This document shows, in pieces, positions 36,963-48,000 of a DNA stretch of 64,000 bases; positions within the stretch are counted from its first letter, which is position 1; every line of letters begins with the position of its first letter. The notes beneath the pieces were generated by a model that was given only the letters and a program-made list of their open reading frames with translations, made no database searches and had not been told where the DNA came from. Origin of the DNA: Hydractinia symbiolongicarpus. Lineage: Eukaryota; Cnidaria; Hydrozoa; Anthoathecata; Hydractiniidae. The position numbers and the translations under genes are program-made. Location of the stretch: positions 4,526,001-4,590,000 of the forward strand of contig NC_079881.1 of assembly GCF_029227915.1 (NCBI RefSeq), written 5' to 3'.

Positions 36963-39654
36963 ATGCGCCACAATGAAAATTTGATCAGATTTTGTTGCTC
37001 TGGTGTCTCATGTATGTCAGCTGGTTTTAGTAAGTATCATATAATTTCTAGTCTTGCACAATTTTGAGGAAGGGACACCTATCCTTGTGTTTTTATATAT
37101 AAATTTTCAAAGATATTGGCTAAAATGATTATTATTATCCCAACCCCCTGTTATAAAGAACCCATGTGTATTATCATACATGTATTCAGTGTCTCAGTAG
37201 TCGAAATTTACCAAGCAAATAGAGATTGTTTTTAATATAAAATACTATTATATACCATTATATTCATTCATTATTAGTATTATTTCTATGAGTTTAAAAA
37301 CTGCATGAACACCAGAAGAATTATCAGTAAGAGGAGTAATTAATTGAAAGTAGTCAATAAAATAATCAAAAATATGGAAATGCTGTTACCATTCCCTCAG
37401 ACACAAGTCCAGACTTATATGCAATGATAAATATTCCATTTCTAAATTCTTTCTGTTTTCATTTTAACAAAACGGCTATAGGTATTTGACTTTACGACAG
37501 TTGAGCTAATGGAACTTAAAAAAAGCGACCAAAATAAATTTTAAATCTTTTTTGGTATATACTAATTATCTAGTAATTTAAAAAGTATTTTCATACAAAA
37601 ATAATTATTCATAATGTGATTGTCAGTATAAATTCTTGTATCCCTTGACCTTTTGTGTGATCTGTTGATGACATACCATTCTGTGTGAGGATTGACTATA
37701 ATGTCAATGATCAAAAACTTACCATTCATTAACTCCTTACTAAGAACTTGCTAGCAGCCCTGCCTTTTTATTATTATTTTTTTCATTTATAGTTACAAAC
37801 CCAATAGATGTTATCAAAGTGCGTCTTCAATTGGATAACCAACTATCTCGCAATCCAAACATATTTACAAATCGATATTATAAAGGTTTTTTTCGAGGTG
37901 GACTTCTGATTGTGAAAGATGAAGGCATTGCTGGACTGTACAAAGGGTAAATATTTAAAAAAAAATATTTATAATGTTTAAAAATTTATGAAAAAAAAAT
38001 TATGTAACGGCTAAATTCTGATATTCTAAAACTTTTTGATTTTATCTAATGGTTCTACCTACTTATTTTCAGTCATCATAGAATTTTCTGTTCATTTTTT
38101 AAACTTTAAACATTCCAATGCCACTATAAATATATAATTGCGTTTAACATTGAAACAATTGTGTTATGTGTGTTTTTTTATTGTTTTATATATTTATTGG
38201 ATACTGACAACCCCATAACTTTGCGATGTGCATGTCAGTTTGCGATCAAATCTTGTAAGTAAACATATATAGGGCCTATACAAGCTTACCCAGAAAATTT
38301 TATTGCAAACCAAATTGCAGATCCTGAGTTATTGGGTCATTGGAAAAAAGGCCTAAGACAAGCAAACGGATGTCATTTTGGAAAAAAAAATTATCTCAAT
38401 CTATTCACCTTGATAATATCTATGCATTGATAAAGTTTGAATGCACATCCTTTATCAGGTCTAAAATTCCTGATGACAGAAAATGTCAGATTACTTAAAT
38501 ATGACATCATAATTTATGCAGCATAATTAAATCTGAAACTTTTTAAATGTGAATTTTTAAAAAGATTTGTTAACTAACTTTTTAAGATCTACAATATAAG
38601 TCCAACATCATTTTATACCTTGGGTTCCGTTTAATGTAACATTTAATGTAAAACATGTAACATAAAATTTTATTTTAACTTTTTTCATCCTGGTCATTGT
38701 TAGTAGCACCACAGATGTACTGAAATACTACATTTTTTATGCAATATTTTTTTGCAGTGTTGTGGCATCAGTGATGCGTGAAGGTATATACAGTACAATC
38801 CGTCTTGGTGCGTATGAACCAGTTAAAGGGTTAATTGGAGCTTCTGAGAAACATGCACCTTTTTGGAAGAAACTGATTGCAGGTGCAACAACTGGTGCGA
38901 TTGGGAGTGCGATTGCGAATCCTACCGATTTAGTTAAGATTCGAATGCAAGGACAAGGTAGAATAAAACCAGGTAAAAAATCAGAATAATTTTTGCCATA
39001 AAAATTGCGTTTCTTATATAAAAAAAATGTTTGTTTGTTTGTTTGTTTGGTTGATGGTTGATTGTTCTATTGTTCTTTTGTTTCTTTCTTTGCAGTAGGG
39101 CGAATGAATAGTTTTGTCAGTTGGAAAACCTAGAATACTCAGGATCACAGGTGAACATTTGACCTTCTTCTTGTTTAGGTGAGAAGCCGCGCTACGTTAG
39201 TACGTTATCAGCATTTCGCGACATCATCAAAAACGAAGGTGTACTTGCTTTATGGAGAGGTGTTGGTCCCACCGTACAAAGAGCTACCATTTTGACTGCC
39301 ACACAAATACCATCTTACGATCATACCAAGTATATTTTATTACATCGAGACATAATGGAGGAAGGACTGAAATTACACATGGTGGCTTCAATAACAGCTG
39401 GTTTTATTACAGCCTTAGTGACTAGCCCGGTAGACGTGGTTAAAACTAGAGTTATGAATGAAGCTATTGCTTCCAAAGGAGAAGTAGTATATCGATCGAG
39501 TTTTTCTAGTTTACAAAAAATCTTAAAAGCAGAGGGCGTGCTAGGACTTTATAAAGGCTTCATTCCGAACTGGATGAGGATTGGACCGCATACGATAATT
39601 ACGTTCTTAATATTCGAACGGTTAAGAAATCTAGTCGGGCTTAAACCTATTTAG
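36963..39654 (+). CDS. Mitochondrial carrier (SLC25 family, UCP/ucpB-like), gene 1
   Basis: Four exons: 36963-37029, 37793-37946, 38758-38972 and 39179-39654. All introns are GT-AG, and the total of 912 bases gives 303 residues with no stop. SLC25 proteins are six-helix inner-membrane transporters made of three repeats. The three PxDxxK signatures are at residues 26-31 (PIDVIK), 129-134 (PTDLVK) and 229-234 (PVDVVK), each followed by the usual GxxGLYKG-type helix (GIAGLYKG, VLALWRGVGP, VLGLYKGFIP). QIPSYDHTK and the C-terminal RIGPHTIITFLIFE recall the Dictyostelium ucpB and animal UCP4/5 branch; substrate or proton-leak function cannot be told from sequence. Exon 1 is short and rests on frame, phase and homology to helix 1. 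Paralogue at 50227. Confidence 0.88.
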
Positions 39655-41494
39655 ATTGTTTTTTTTCAGAGTTTTAGGATATTTTTTACATAATTTATAT
39701 AGTACTGCTATTTTTATTATTCAGTGTTTTGAAAGTTAAATTAGTTGTCAGTTACAACGCTGTGATTGGTGGGACAACGCATTGCTTTTAAATTGCTTAG
39801 TTGAGATGGATTTTTTTGTTGTTGCCAAGATTAATTGAAACAGTTAGTTAGTACCAATTCAAGCACCTTAAGGAGAGAAATTTCCACGATTCATTTTTTT
39901 GAATATTTTGCGAGGCTTTAATTTATCGGTGGGTTTTTTGCGAGGATTAAGTTTCGCCAATCTTTCTTCTAACAATGTTTGATTTATTTTGATTTTTTTG
40001 CGTTTTTTTTCTTTAGCTAGTACTATGGGAGTCACGGGACTCTTACCCAAACTTTAGCATTGAAGATGGAGACTATCATCTGTTTTTTCTCTTATAATCT
40101 GACACAATGAGTCAAATGTAAAGATACAAGATCCATACTAAAGTTTGTCGTGAGAATCGTCCATATAATTCTTTAGTCCTTTCTTAATATTGTTTGCTAA
40201 TTGCTAAAAAAATTGGGTATAATTATTTTCGCGAATTAGTCCTTCGGAAGATTTTTTGCAAAGATTTGTTATCGCGAATTTGACAAAAATTGGCGAAAAT
40301 TGGTCTCTTTAGCAATTTTTCACCAGAAGGTTGTTAGTTAAGTCCAAAATGAGTCAGGAGAAAAGAACATAGGTTAGATCATTTTTATTTAAACGGAACA
40401 TTAAACATTTTATATATTAGTTCTATAGCCTGTATATATATATCATCAAATATTTATCGGTTTATTAAAAACTATAAAATACATGCAAAAACATCAAATT
40501 AAACAAAAAAGTCTTCGAGAAGGTTCTAATCGACATCCATGCCACCCTGAAATAAGTATGTTAGGGTTATTGGTGTTTTCATTTTGTGCCCCAAAATGCA
40601 AGTTTTAGTGTTATTTTAGCATTTTCTTATACGAAATAAGTAAAAAAATAAAAGAAATATTTTGAACAATATATATTTTCAGAAAGTTTAAAGAAACATA
40701 TTTCAAGCTTCTGATATGTGCTGACAGCCAAAATTTATCTTCCATTTTGTTCTTTTTTTGACGCACTGCACCAAATTTGCTTCCATTTGAAAAAGTGTGT
40801 TAGAAGTTATGAAAGGTTGGGACTAATTAACCCCGAGATTTATGTTAAAACACCCCAAAAAGATCAGTATATTTAGTTAATGGTCAGTTTTTAGTATCTG
40901 GGCATACTCAATTTTATTCTGGTTGCGACGCCTGTGTTTTGGCAGCTTTAACTAATTTTTAATGACGTCAGCACGCATCATTTTATTGGATTCTTAGAGT
41001 TATGTTGCGTTTTCTATACCTTATTTTCTTTGTCGGTGTGAAATCCATAACAGTCAAAATATAAATTCTGGGTGGCTATTCTACCGAAACAAACAAAATT
41101 CGGTGTTTTTATTTACCCTAAAATTGCAGTTTTGGAACTTGACAACTTCAAAATTGCCGTGCGACTGTTGAACTGAAGTGCCAGAAAGTTTTCTGGAAAA
41201 GAATATTACATCTAAAAAGGCGCACTGCTGTGAACACTCAATATGTATGTGCAGCATTGGTTAAAAGTTTAGCGCTCAACCTAAACACCTTGTGTCACTT
41301 ACGATTACTTTTTAAATTTTCACGAGATAATTTAATTGTACAACATAAAAAAACTTGTGACTAGTTTTGTTAACATATTGTAACAAGGGGGTAGCACGTT
41401 CTTTTATTTCAGCTAACGAGAGCTATTTTTTCAACATATAACATAGGAAACCCTTTATCGCTTTTAGGCGCTCCATTGGATTGGTAACATGGTA
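39655..41494. other. Intergenic stretch after carrier gene 1
   Basis: No gene supported. A Lys-rich minus-strand frame at 39868-40050 lacks an ATG start and overlaps GCGAGG/TTCGCC-rich repeat-like sequence. Related GCGAA-rich patches recur at 40225-40320 and elsewhere in the window. Confidence 0.4.
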
Positions 41495-41496
41495 TA

Positions 41497-42031
41497 CAGT
41501 GAAACCTCTTTATAGCGGACACCTCTATACATGGACACTTTTCTTGGGAGCGGTCAAACTCTCATAACAAAACCTCCGTGTAGTGGACACCTCTATATAA
41601 CGGACATCATTTCAAGGTCCGATTGGCATTACCCCCTGTAACTGACCTTTCTATAGCGGACAGGCTTAAGAATGGGTCATACAAAACAAATTTTTGTAAA
41701 GAATTTGTTTATATTTACTTGGGACAATGTTTTACATTATTATTTAATAATTCTTAAATCTGTTGTATGCTATCTTTCAGCCAGTTTATGGCTTTTTCAG
41801 GGCTATAAAAACGAAAATTTGCAGGGATATCCAGGCCGTATCCACCTCCGCGGTTAACGCGTTTACCAATCACTATAATTTCCATAGAGCAATAAGGGAA
41901 GGATAGAAACATAAACACGACTATATTTTTAGGCACATGACCAACTACCACTTCTTTAGCACAATGAAAATTTGAGTTAATTTGGGGAAGGACCTTTATG
42001 TAGCGGACACCTCTATAGAGAGGTTTCACTG
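41497..42031. mobile_element. Tigger/Pogo-like MITE
   Basis: Left end CAGTGAAACCTCTTTATAGC, right end TATAGAGAGGTTTCACTG, flanked by TA on both sides (41495-41496 and 42032-42033). Repeated GGACACCTCTATA words lie just inside both ends. CAGTGAAACC termini with TA duplication are typical of Pogo/Tigger (Tc1-mariner) elements. At 535 bases it cannot encode a transposase. The interior has a minus-strand open frame of unknown origin (IVIGKRVNRGGGYGLDIP) that may be captured host sequence. Confidence 0.8.
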
Positions 42032-42126
42032 TAATTGCACTAAAAATCCCACCTGGAAGTGCGACTCAATTACCTGCACTGAACGTTCAACAATCATTCT
42101 AGCGTTCAACACTGGATTACTAGCTT

Positions 42127-42250
42127 AGAGTATAGTAATAATATTATGTCTGGGTGTGTGTGCGCAAGAAAAAGTCGTGTTATACAGGCACAAGAAATGG
42201 AATTTTAAAGGACAGTAACCCGGTGTATGTTTCCACGGGTTAACAACTAG
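42127..42250 (+). mobile_element. Helitron-like element, minimal
   Basis: The 3' end CCACGGGTTAACAACTAG followed by T closes at 42250, with AACCCGG upstream as a partial hairpin partner. The left part (TTATGTCTGGGTGTGTGTGC) resembles the 5' part of the 127-base element at 31481 (TATGTCTGTCTGTTACGC). The 5' boundary is approximate. Confidence 0.5.
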
Positions 42251-42384
42251 TAAGCATTAGTACTCGTTGCTTGTCTCTGTGTAGAATAGTTGCTTCGTAG
42301 CTTATCTTTCACAGAGTTGTTATGCAATCAAGCGAATGGAAATGTACATAATGTCGCTGCCCAATATATATACTACGGCCAAAT

Positions 42385-42416
42385 TTCGGTGTATTTTTCC
42401 AAGGGCTAACGACTAG
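42385..42416 (+). mobile_element. Helitron 3' end, degraded
   Basis: TTCGGTGTATTTTTCCAAGG then GCTAACGACTAG and T. The terminal GCTAACGACTAG is identical to that at 31469-31480 while the hairpin is eroded. Confidence 0.45.
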
Positions 42417-43088
42417 TTTAACTGATCTTTGCATCCGTCAAAAAGACTTTTGAGCAGGAGTGTGATCCGAGTGACGCTGCTTGACAATTTCGAGTGGTCG
42501 CCAAGAAACAGCGAATAAAAAGGAAATAGTCTTGAAATAGAGCTGTAAATAAACATGTTTTTTTTGTGTCTCACACCGTCACCATCAGGTATAACAGACA
42601 AACCGTTTGATCGAGGTTGGATTTTTTTTAACAAAGAAAACATGTTAAACATCATGATATTGATATTTTTTCCACGTCAATATTGTCTTGGACAGAATTT
42701 AAAATTACTGCGTCTTTAAAATTATTTGAGATACCTGTACTATATCTTTTTAGGCTGAGCAGCTTACAATCTTAATCAAAATATGCTGAGACAAGACACC
42801 ATATCGGACGGCTAAAGAAACACTTGCCAGAATTATGAATAAGCGCAGCACCGATGATGAGAGACAAAAATGCCTTTGGAACGAGGTTGCCCTGACGTGT
42901 GTAGCAACTTTTCAACGTTGTCTGCTTGGCCAACGTGTGTGCAAAAGTAGCGACTTTGCATCCTGCCTGCTGCAGAGCATCGACTGTTCGACACTTTTGT
43001 CCATATTTGAAAAATGAGAAAAAATTGCTTCAATATCCTTATTTAAGATTGTATAACCACGTATAGCTTATTCGTTGTCATTTGTACC
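42417..43088. other. Intergenic stretch with a mini-transposon end
   Basis: No gene supported. AACGAGGTTG at about 42879 matches the right end of the mini-transposon at 43098 but no left end was found. The short Cys-containing frames at 42833-43033 run across this end on both strands and are not called. Confidence 0.4.
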
Positions 43089-43097
43089 ATTAAGATG

Positions 43098-43198
43098 CAA
43101 CCTCGTCCCCAGGGTCTCGTGGTCTCTGCGCCGTTGTTATGGAGCGGCCAACCTTATTAAATTTATCAAAAAAACAAAATACCGCGGAAACGAGGTTG
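43098..43198. mobile_element. 101-bp mini-transposon with 9-bp target duplication
   Basis: Begins CAACCTCGTCCCCAGGG and ends GCGGAAACGAGGTTG; the outer nine bases, CAACCTCGT and ACGAGGTTG, are perfectly inverted. ATTAAGATG occurs immediately on both sides (43089-43097 and 43199-43207). The next base, C, also matches, so the duplication could be 10 bases. A 9-10-base duplication fits Mutator-like elements (inference). No coding capacity. Confidence 0.85.
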
Positions 43199-43208
43199 AT
43201 TAAGATGC

Positions 43209-43936
43209 TAAACGCATGGATATTTCGAGAAATAACCCTTATGGTTGCTTTACTTATGTCACCGTGTTGCAACATTGTTCTTGAGTCTTCTGTGCTAACT
43301 ACTTACATTTGAGTTTGGTTACAGACAAAATTTGAAAGACGATTGAGCTCAATCTCAAAAATTAATAAATGGAGGGTTGAAGAAAGCCTCCGGGACAGTC
43401 AGGAAAAAAGAAGGATTGTTCGGTGCTCAAGAGTTTTTTATTTCTTCTCCGCGAACGAAACCGGAAGTTTAAAATGTGACAATAGAGAAGCAAAAAAACA
43501 CACTTGAACGAACCTGGTTTATTTTTTTTCTTGTGTCTTTCAGTGCAAAGCATGAAACTGAAAAACGCTTTCCAAATAATTTATATGAAGATTCATTTTG
43601 TTGCATACATAATTCAATTATTTCTAAATCGGTGGCTATGATGAGTGAGGTCATCACGTAAAAATAGACATTGTCATAATTCGGAGCGAGCGAGCGAGGA
43701 GCAATTATAATCAAATATGTTCATTGTTACTCAATTGTTATTAAAATGTATCGTTTTACTCCTACGCTTCAAGCACCCTTGTTAATAATGCTGAAAATGA
43801 TATCGAATATTTAGTAATTTCCAAGAATTTGTGGATTGAAATTTCCCTTCATAATGAAAAATACCCTCTATTTATTTGAAAATGATGTTCTCGGGTCCAA
43901 ATAAGACAGACATACAGTAGACATTCCGGAGTAGAC
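43209..43936. other. Upstream region of the ankyrin-RING gene
   Basis: No gene supported. A short GAGC repeat (about 43684) is present. Promoter elements for the gene at 43937 were not recognised. Confidence 0.35.
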
Positions 43937-44767
43937 ATGCTACACAACGCCATTAAAGAAAAGCACATCGGAACTGTTAAACAGATTCTGAGTGCGGCAC
44001 ACAGTATTGATGAGAGAGACATCAATGGAAATACTCCTTTACATTTGGCTTGTTACCTAGGTGATGACGTTGTGATTGAAATGTTGATCGCAAATGGTGC
44101 TTGTGTTAACTATCTAAATAATCGAAAAAAAAGTGCTTTAATGCTAGCTATCTGCGGTGAGAAATGTACTGTGAGAAAGAGAAAATGCCTAAAGAAGATA
44201 TTAACTTCTTTGCTAAAGTTCGGAGTTTTAAATTTGGATTTAACTGATATGAGAGGTAACACGGCACTTCACTTAGCTGTTTTAAGAGCAGTGGGCTTGG
44301 CCGTCAAACCAAGCTGCATTCGAATGTTGCTTGAAAGTGGTGCGAGCATTACCAGCAGAAATGGTGACGATAAAACTCCGTATGATTTGGCATTGGAAAA
44401 TCATGCAGTAGACGTGATCGATATTTTCATTCGTGCTCCGTTGTGTAAAAATTATTTTCGTAATGCACAAGGCACTCCAAAGGAAAAAAGACTTGACAAA
44501 AATTTTGTAAAAGGGAAAATGTCTGAGCGTATCAATTCTAGCGATGAGATCACAAAGAAACGGTACAACGTTAGTGGATATGAATGTCCAGAATGCAATA
44601 ATCCATTTCGTAAGGGCATGATTGTCCTTCAATGTCATGAAGGACACATCTTTTGTCATGCATGCAAAGAAAAAATGACATTTTGTCCACAGTGTCATCA
44701 AGATATTCGAAATGTCAACATTAGGAATCGGTTTTGGGAACACATGATAACAAATTCTGTAAATTAA
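43937..44767 (+). CDS. Ankyrin-repeat protein with C-terminal RING finger (probable E3 ubiquitin ligase)
   Basis: Single-exon gene of 276 residues. Residues 1-165 form about four ankyrin repeats, with clear consensus in DINGNTPLHLACYLGDDVVI (28-47) and DMRGNTALHLAV (104-115). After a basic linker (171-212), residues 217-253 fit a C3HC4 RING: Cys217, Cys220, Cys233, His237, Cys240, Cys243, Cys250, Cys253. RING proteins usually bring an E2 enzyme to a substrate, and ankyrin repeats would pick the substrate, so E3 ligase activity is a family-based inference. No membrane segment or signal peptide. The first ATG was chosen; an upstream exon cannot be excluded. AATAAA lies 19 bases after the stop, and an LTR element is inserted 44 bases after the stop. 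Confidence 0.85.
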   Translation: MLHNAIKEKHIGTVKQILSAAHSIDERDINGNTPLHLACYLGDDVVIEMLIANGACVNYLNNRKKSALMLAICGEKCTVRKRKCLKKILTSLLKFGVLNLDLTDMRGNTALHLAVLRAVGLAVKPSCIRMLLESGASITSRNGDDKTPYDLALENHAVDVIDIFIRAPLCKNYFRNAQGTPKEKRLDKNFVKGKMSERINSSDEITKKRYNVSGYECPECNNPFRKGMIVLQCHEGHIFCHACKEKMTFCPQCHQDIRNVNIRNRFWEHMITNSVN

Positions 44768-44785
44768 ATTTTGAGTAAAATTGTG

Positions 44786-44791
44786 AATAAA
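44786..44791 (+). terminator. Polyadenylation signal of the ankyrin-RING gene
   Basis: AATAAA, 19 bases downstream of the stop. The LTR element's target duplication starts at 44811, about where cleavage would be expected. Confidence 0.65.
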
Positions 44792-44815
44792 TTGTACATC
44801 AATTGTTTAGACATT

Positions 44816-44973
44816 TGAATTTCCAGATAAATTCGGATACAAATAAAACTTTATTTTAAAACGTGACTATATTTTTAAAGAACGAAATCTAAAACTAACA
44901 TGTGCGAGAATATAAATACATAATAAGAGCAGCTAGAGGACTGGGGAAGATATAAACAAATATGGTAACCACA
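44816..44973 (-). repeat. 3' LTR
   Basis: Plus-strand sequence starts TGAATTTCCAGATAAATTCG and ends ATGGTAACCACA. Identical by eye to 48155-48312. On the minus strand it carries AATAAA for polyadenylation. Confidence 0.93.
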
Positions 44974-44984
44974 TCCTCCCCCCT
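44974..44984 (-). other. Polypurine tract
   Basis: The minus strand reads AGGGGGGAGGA directly before the 3' LTR, where the plus-strand DNA primer is expected. Confidence 0.75.
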
Positions 44985-45073
44985 AGCTGCCTAAATATCT
45001 TATATATAACAAATACGTGATAAACTATAAAAGTGTCAACAAATGTATAACATAATGTCTTTATGTTTCTTAT

Positions 45074-48000
45074 TTAAATGTTCGTTATGATATCATTTTC
45101 GTCAATGAATGTGATATTTACTTCTTCTTTCTTTTCAGCTTCGTCTTTCGCTAATTCAACAGGATAAAGTTTGTTTATCGGTCTTCTTATTGTATGTGTG
45201 TTTCCATTGAGAACATATCTAACGACAGCTCCCCGTTTCTTGCCGTCACGTGATGGTACGAACTCTTCAACGACTCCCATTTTCCAATTTTGTCTCGGTT
45301 GCTTTGCTTCCTCAATTAAAACAACATCGTTGATTCGAATAGAAGTTTCACCACGTGATTTGCCAACTCTGTGATATTCGCGTAACTCTGTCAAATATTC
45401 GCATTTCCATCGATTCCAATAGTGGTTTATGATACGTTGCAAATGATCATAACGTTGACACAAATCTTTTTCATTTTCATCGCTATCAATATGTGAGGCT
45501 TCCAAATTAATTTTTCTCCCAAATAATAAATGGTTAGGTGTTAATGGTTGCTCACCTATGTTTTCATACAAAAATGTCAGCGGTCTGTTATTAATAACTG
45601 CTTGAATTTCAGCTAGAACAGTCAGTAGTTCTTCATACGATAATCTGGTATTGTGTAAAGTCTTCTTTAAACAACGTTTAACGGATCTTACAAGTCTTTC
45701 GAACATCCCTCCCCACCAAGGAGCGGCTTCTAAATTAAAATGCCATTTAATTCCTCGAATGACTGGTCGGTGTGGTAAATAGTGAACTTGTCTTTTGGTA
45801 CAATCGTCGTTGGTAACTCTTTCAATGATACCTTGTTCAAGCTGTTCTTTGAGGATACTGTTATAATTACGCAATAATTCGGGATTATTTTTCAATTTAT
45901 GCCTCAATGATTCAAGTCTCTTTGAAGAAACACAATAATTATCAGGGAGCACATCGTGATCATCCTTAAAAGGCAGCCGCACCTCGTAACGTTTAGTCTG
46001 CGCGCTGAATTTAACATTTTCACAAAAATTTTCAACAGCTGGTTGTTCCTCGATACCAGCGTTTTCGAAGGACCAAAACTTTTCCAACTGATTATCCAAC
46101 TTATCTTCGACAAACTCAGCCCCAATCTTCAATACGTTTGCTACCAAGACTGCACTTCTACTACCTTCACTCGACCCTATGCGTCCACTTACAATGTATC
46201 CAACCTTTGAATTTAAAGCAACTGGCCCATCCTCACCCCGAACTATACCACCATCAAAAAATTTCCAATAATTATCAGCACCCAACAAGACATCCACCTT
46301 CAAATCTCTATTATTACAGTTACTGTCAGCTAAACGTAAGTCTTTCAAGTGTTTATACTTCAAACAATCGTTAAAATTCTGTCCTGTTAAAGGATGACAA
46401 ATATTTTTCACATAACAATCAACGTTGATTTTATCTCCATCTAAACCGATCACTGAAAACTGCACCCTATCTAAAGTTTCTTTGAACGAATGTTTACCAA
46501 AAATACGGATGCAAATCTCACGCTTACCAACAACCTTTAATTGCAATTTTTCACATAACTCGGGCGATATGTAACTTAATTGGGAACAGTTATCGAACAA
46601 AATTCTCGTGTTCTCAATTTTTGAAGGATCAGTAGTATTAACAACTTTAACTTTAGCGGTTTGCAACATAACGGAACTCGGAATGTCGAGCGAATTTGAA
46701 CTTGTAACCAACGAAGTGGCACCAGCAACATTTTCTGGTTTTTCTTGTTCGGTTCCATCCTTATCTCTACGACCTTGGTCAACGTCCCTTTTCTTATCAC
46801 AAATAGCAACATGGTGTCTACCCGAACACTTTAAACAACTAATCTTAGAATAACAAGACTTGGCTAAATGTCCACCTTTCAAACAAACAAAACATCTCTT
46901 CTTGTCACGTAACACGTTTTTCCTTGCGTCGAAATTAGTGATTATTCGGCATTGCTGTGATTTATGCGATTTGTCACAAAATATGCATCTATAATTATTC
47001 TGATTATTCTGATGATTGCGATAATTATGCTGATTGTTCTGATACTGATTGTGCGGAAGATCACGGTTCGATTGATGTGAATAGTGAACTGGTAATGCCG
47101 ATGATGAAAACGGGTTGTTATCGTGTGGCTGTTGTAAAGAATATGCAGATTTCTCACGAACTTCGATCTCCGATTTTAACGCTCTTAAAACTAACTTCAT
47201 ATCCCAGCAATCTTTGTCGTTAAATTGACGACTAATAATTAAATTAAGCTCTTCTGGAAGTTTCGACATAAGTACCGGTATTAATAGCGGACCATAATTT
47301 TCAGACGTGACATCTAAATTTTCCAGACTTCTCACTTGTGTCTCAACGTTGTCAAATACATTACGCAATGTTTCTATGTTAGTTAAGTTATTCGCCTGTT
47401 CAAGTTTCAGTAATTTTTTCATATGTGCTGAAATAAGTAACTGTTTATTATTATATCTCTCTTTCAGTAAATCAACGACGGTTTTATAATTTTCATTGCT
47501 AAGTCTAAACCCAGCGATACAACTTGCAGCGGGACCTTCTACTAGATTTTTTAAATAGGTCATTTTTTGAACGTCGGAAATATCGTCATTAGTGTGTACG
47601 GCACATTCAAAGCTATCCCAGAAAGTCGACCAGTTTTCCGGATGCCCATCAAAGGGCTGTAAATGTAAGCGAGGCAATTTTATTAGTTTACTGTGGCTGA
47701 AAGTGCTTCCTGCTTCTGAAAAATCCTTTTTGGCTGATCGTTTTTCTAAAAATGATTCAAACAGACGAAGTTTATCCTTTAACATCATCATTTCCTCCGT
47801 ACTAGAATCTTCTTCCTTGTCGATATCATCCTGCTCTGTCAAGCAATCCATAATCGACTCGTTTAGTTCAGCAACTTTCGCTATTTTTTCCATCAAAGTA
47901 TCACGGATCGACTCAATTTGACGAACATCTGCAACATTATCGGTATATGACGAAATAATTGTCTCTCCCCTTGTAATTAATTTGTTTGCAGTTCTAACAA

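Noticed and set aside
39868-40050. Lys-rich 60-residue frame on the minus strand
   Set aside because: It has no ATG start and sits in GCGAGG/TTCGCC repeat-like sequence.
45171-47921. Many plus-strand frames across the LTR element
   Set aside because: They are antisense shadows of the minus-strand Gag-Pol frame.
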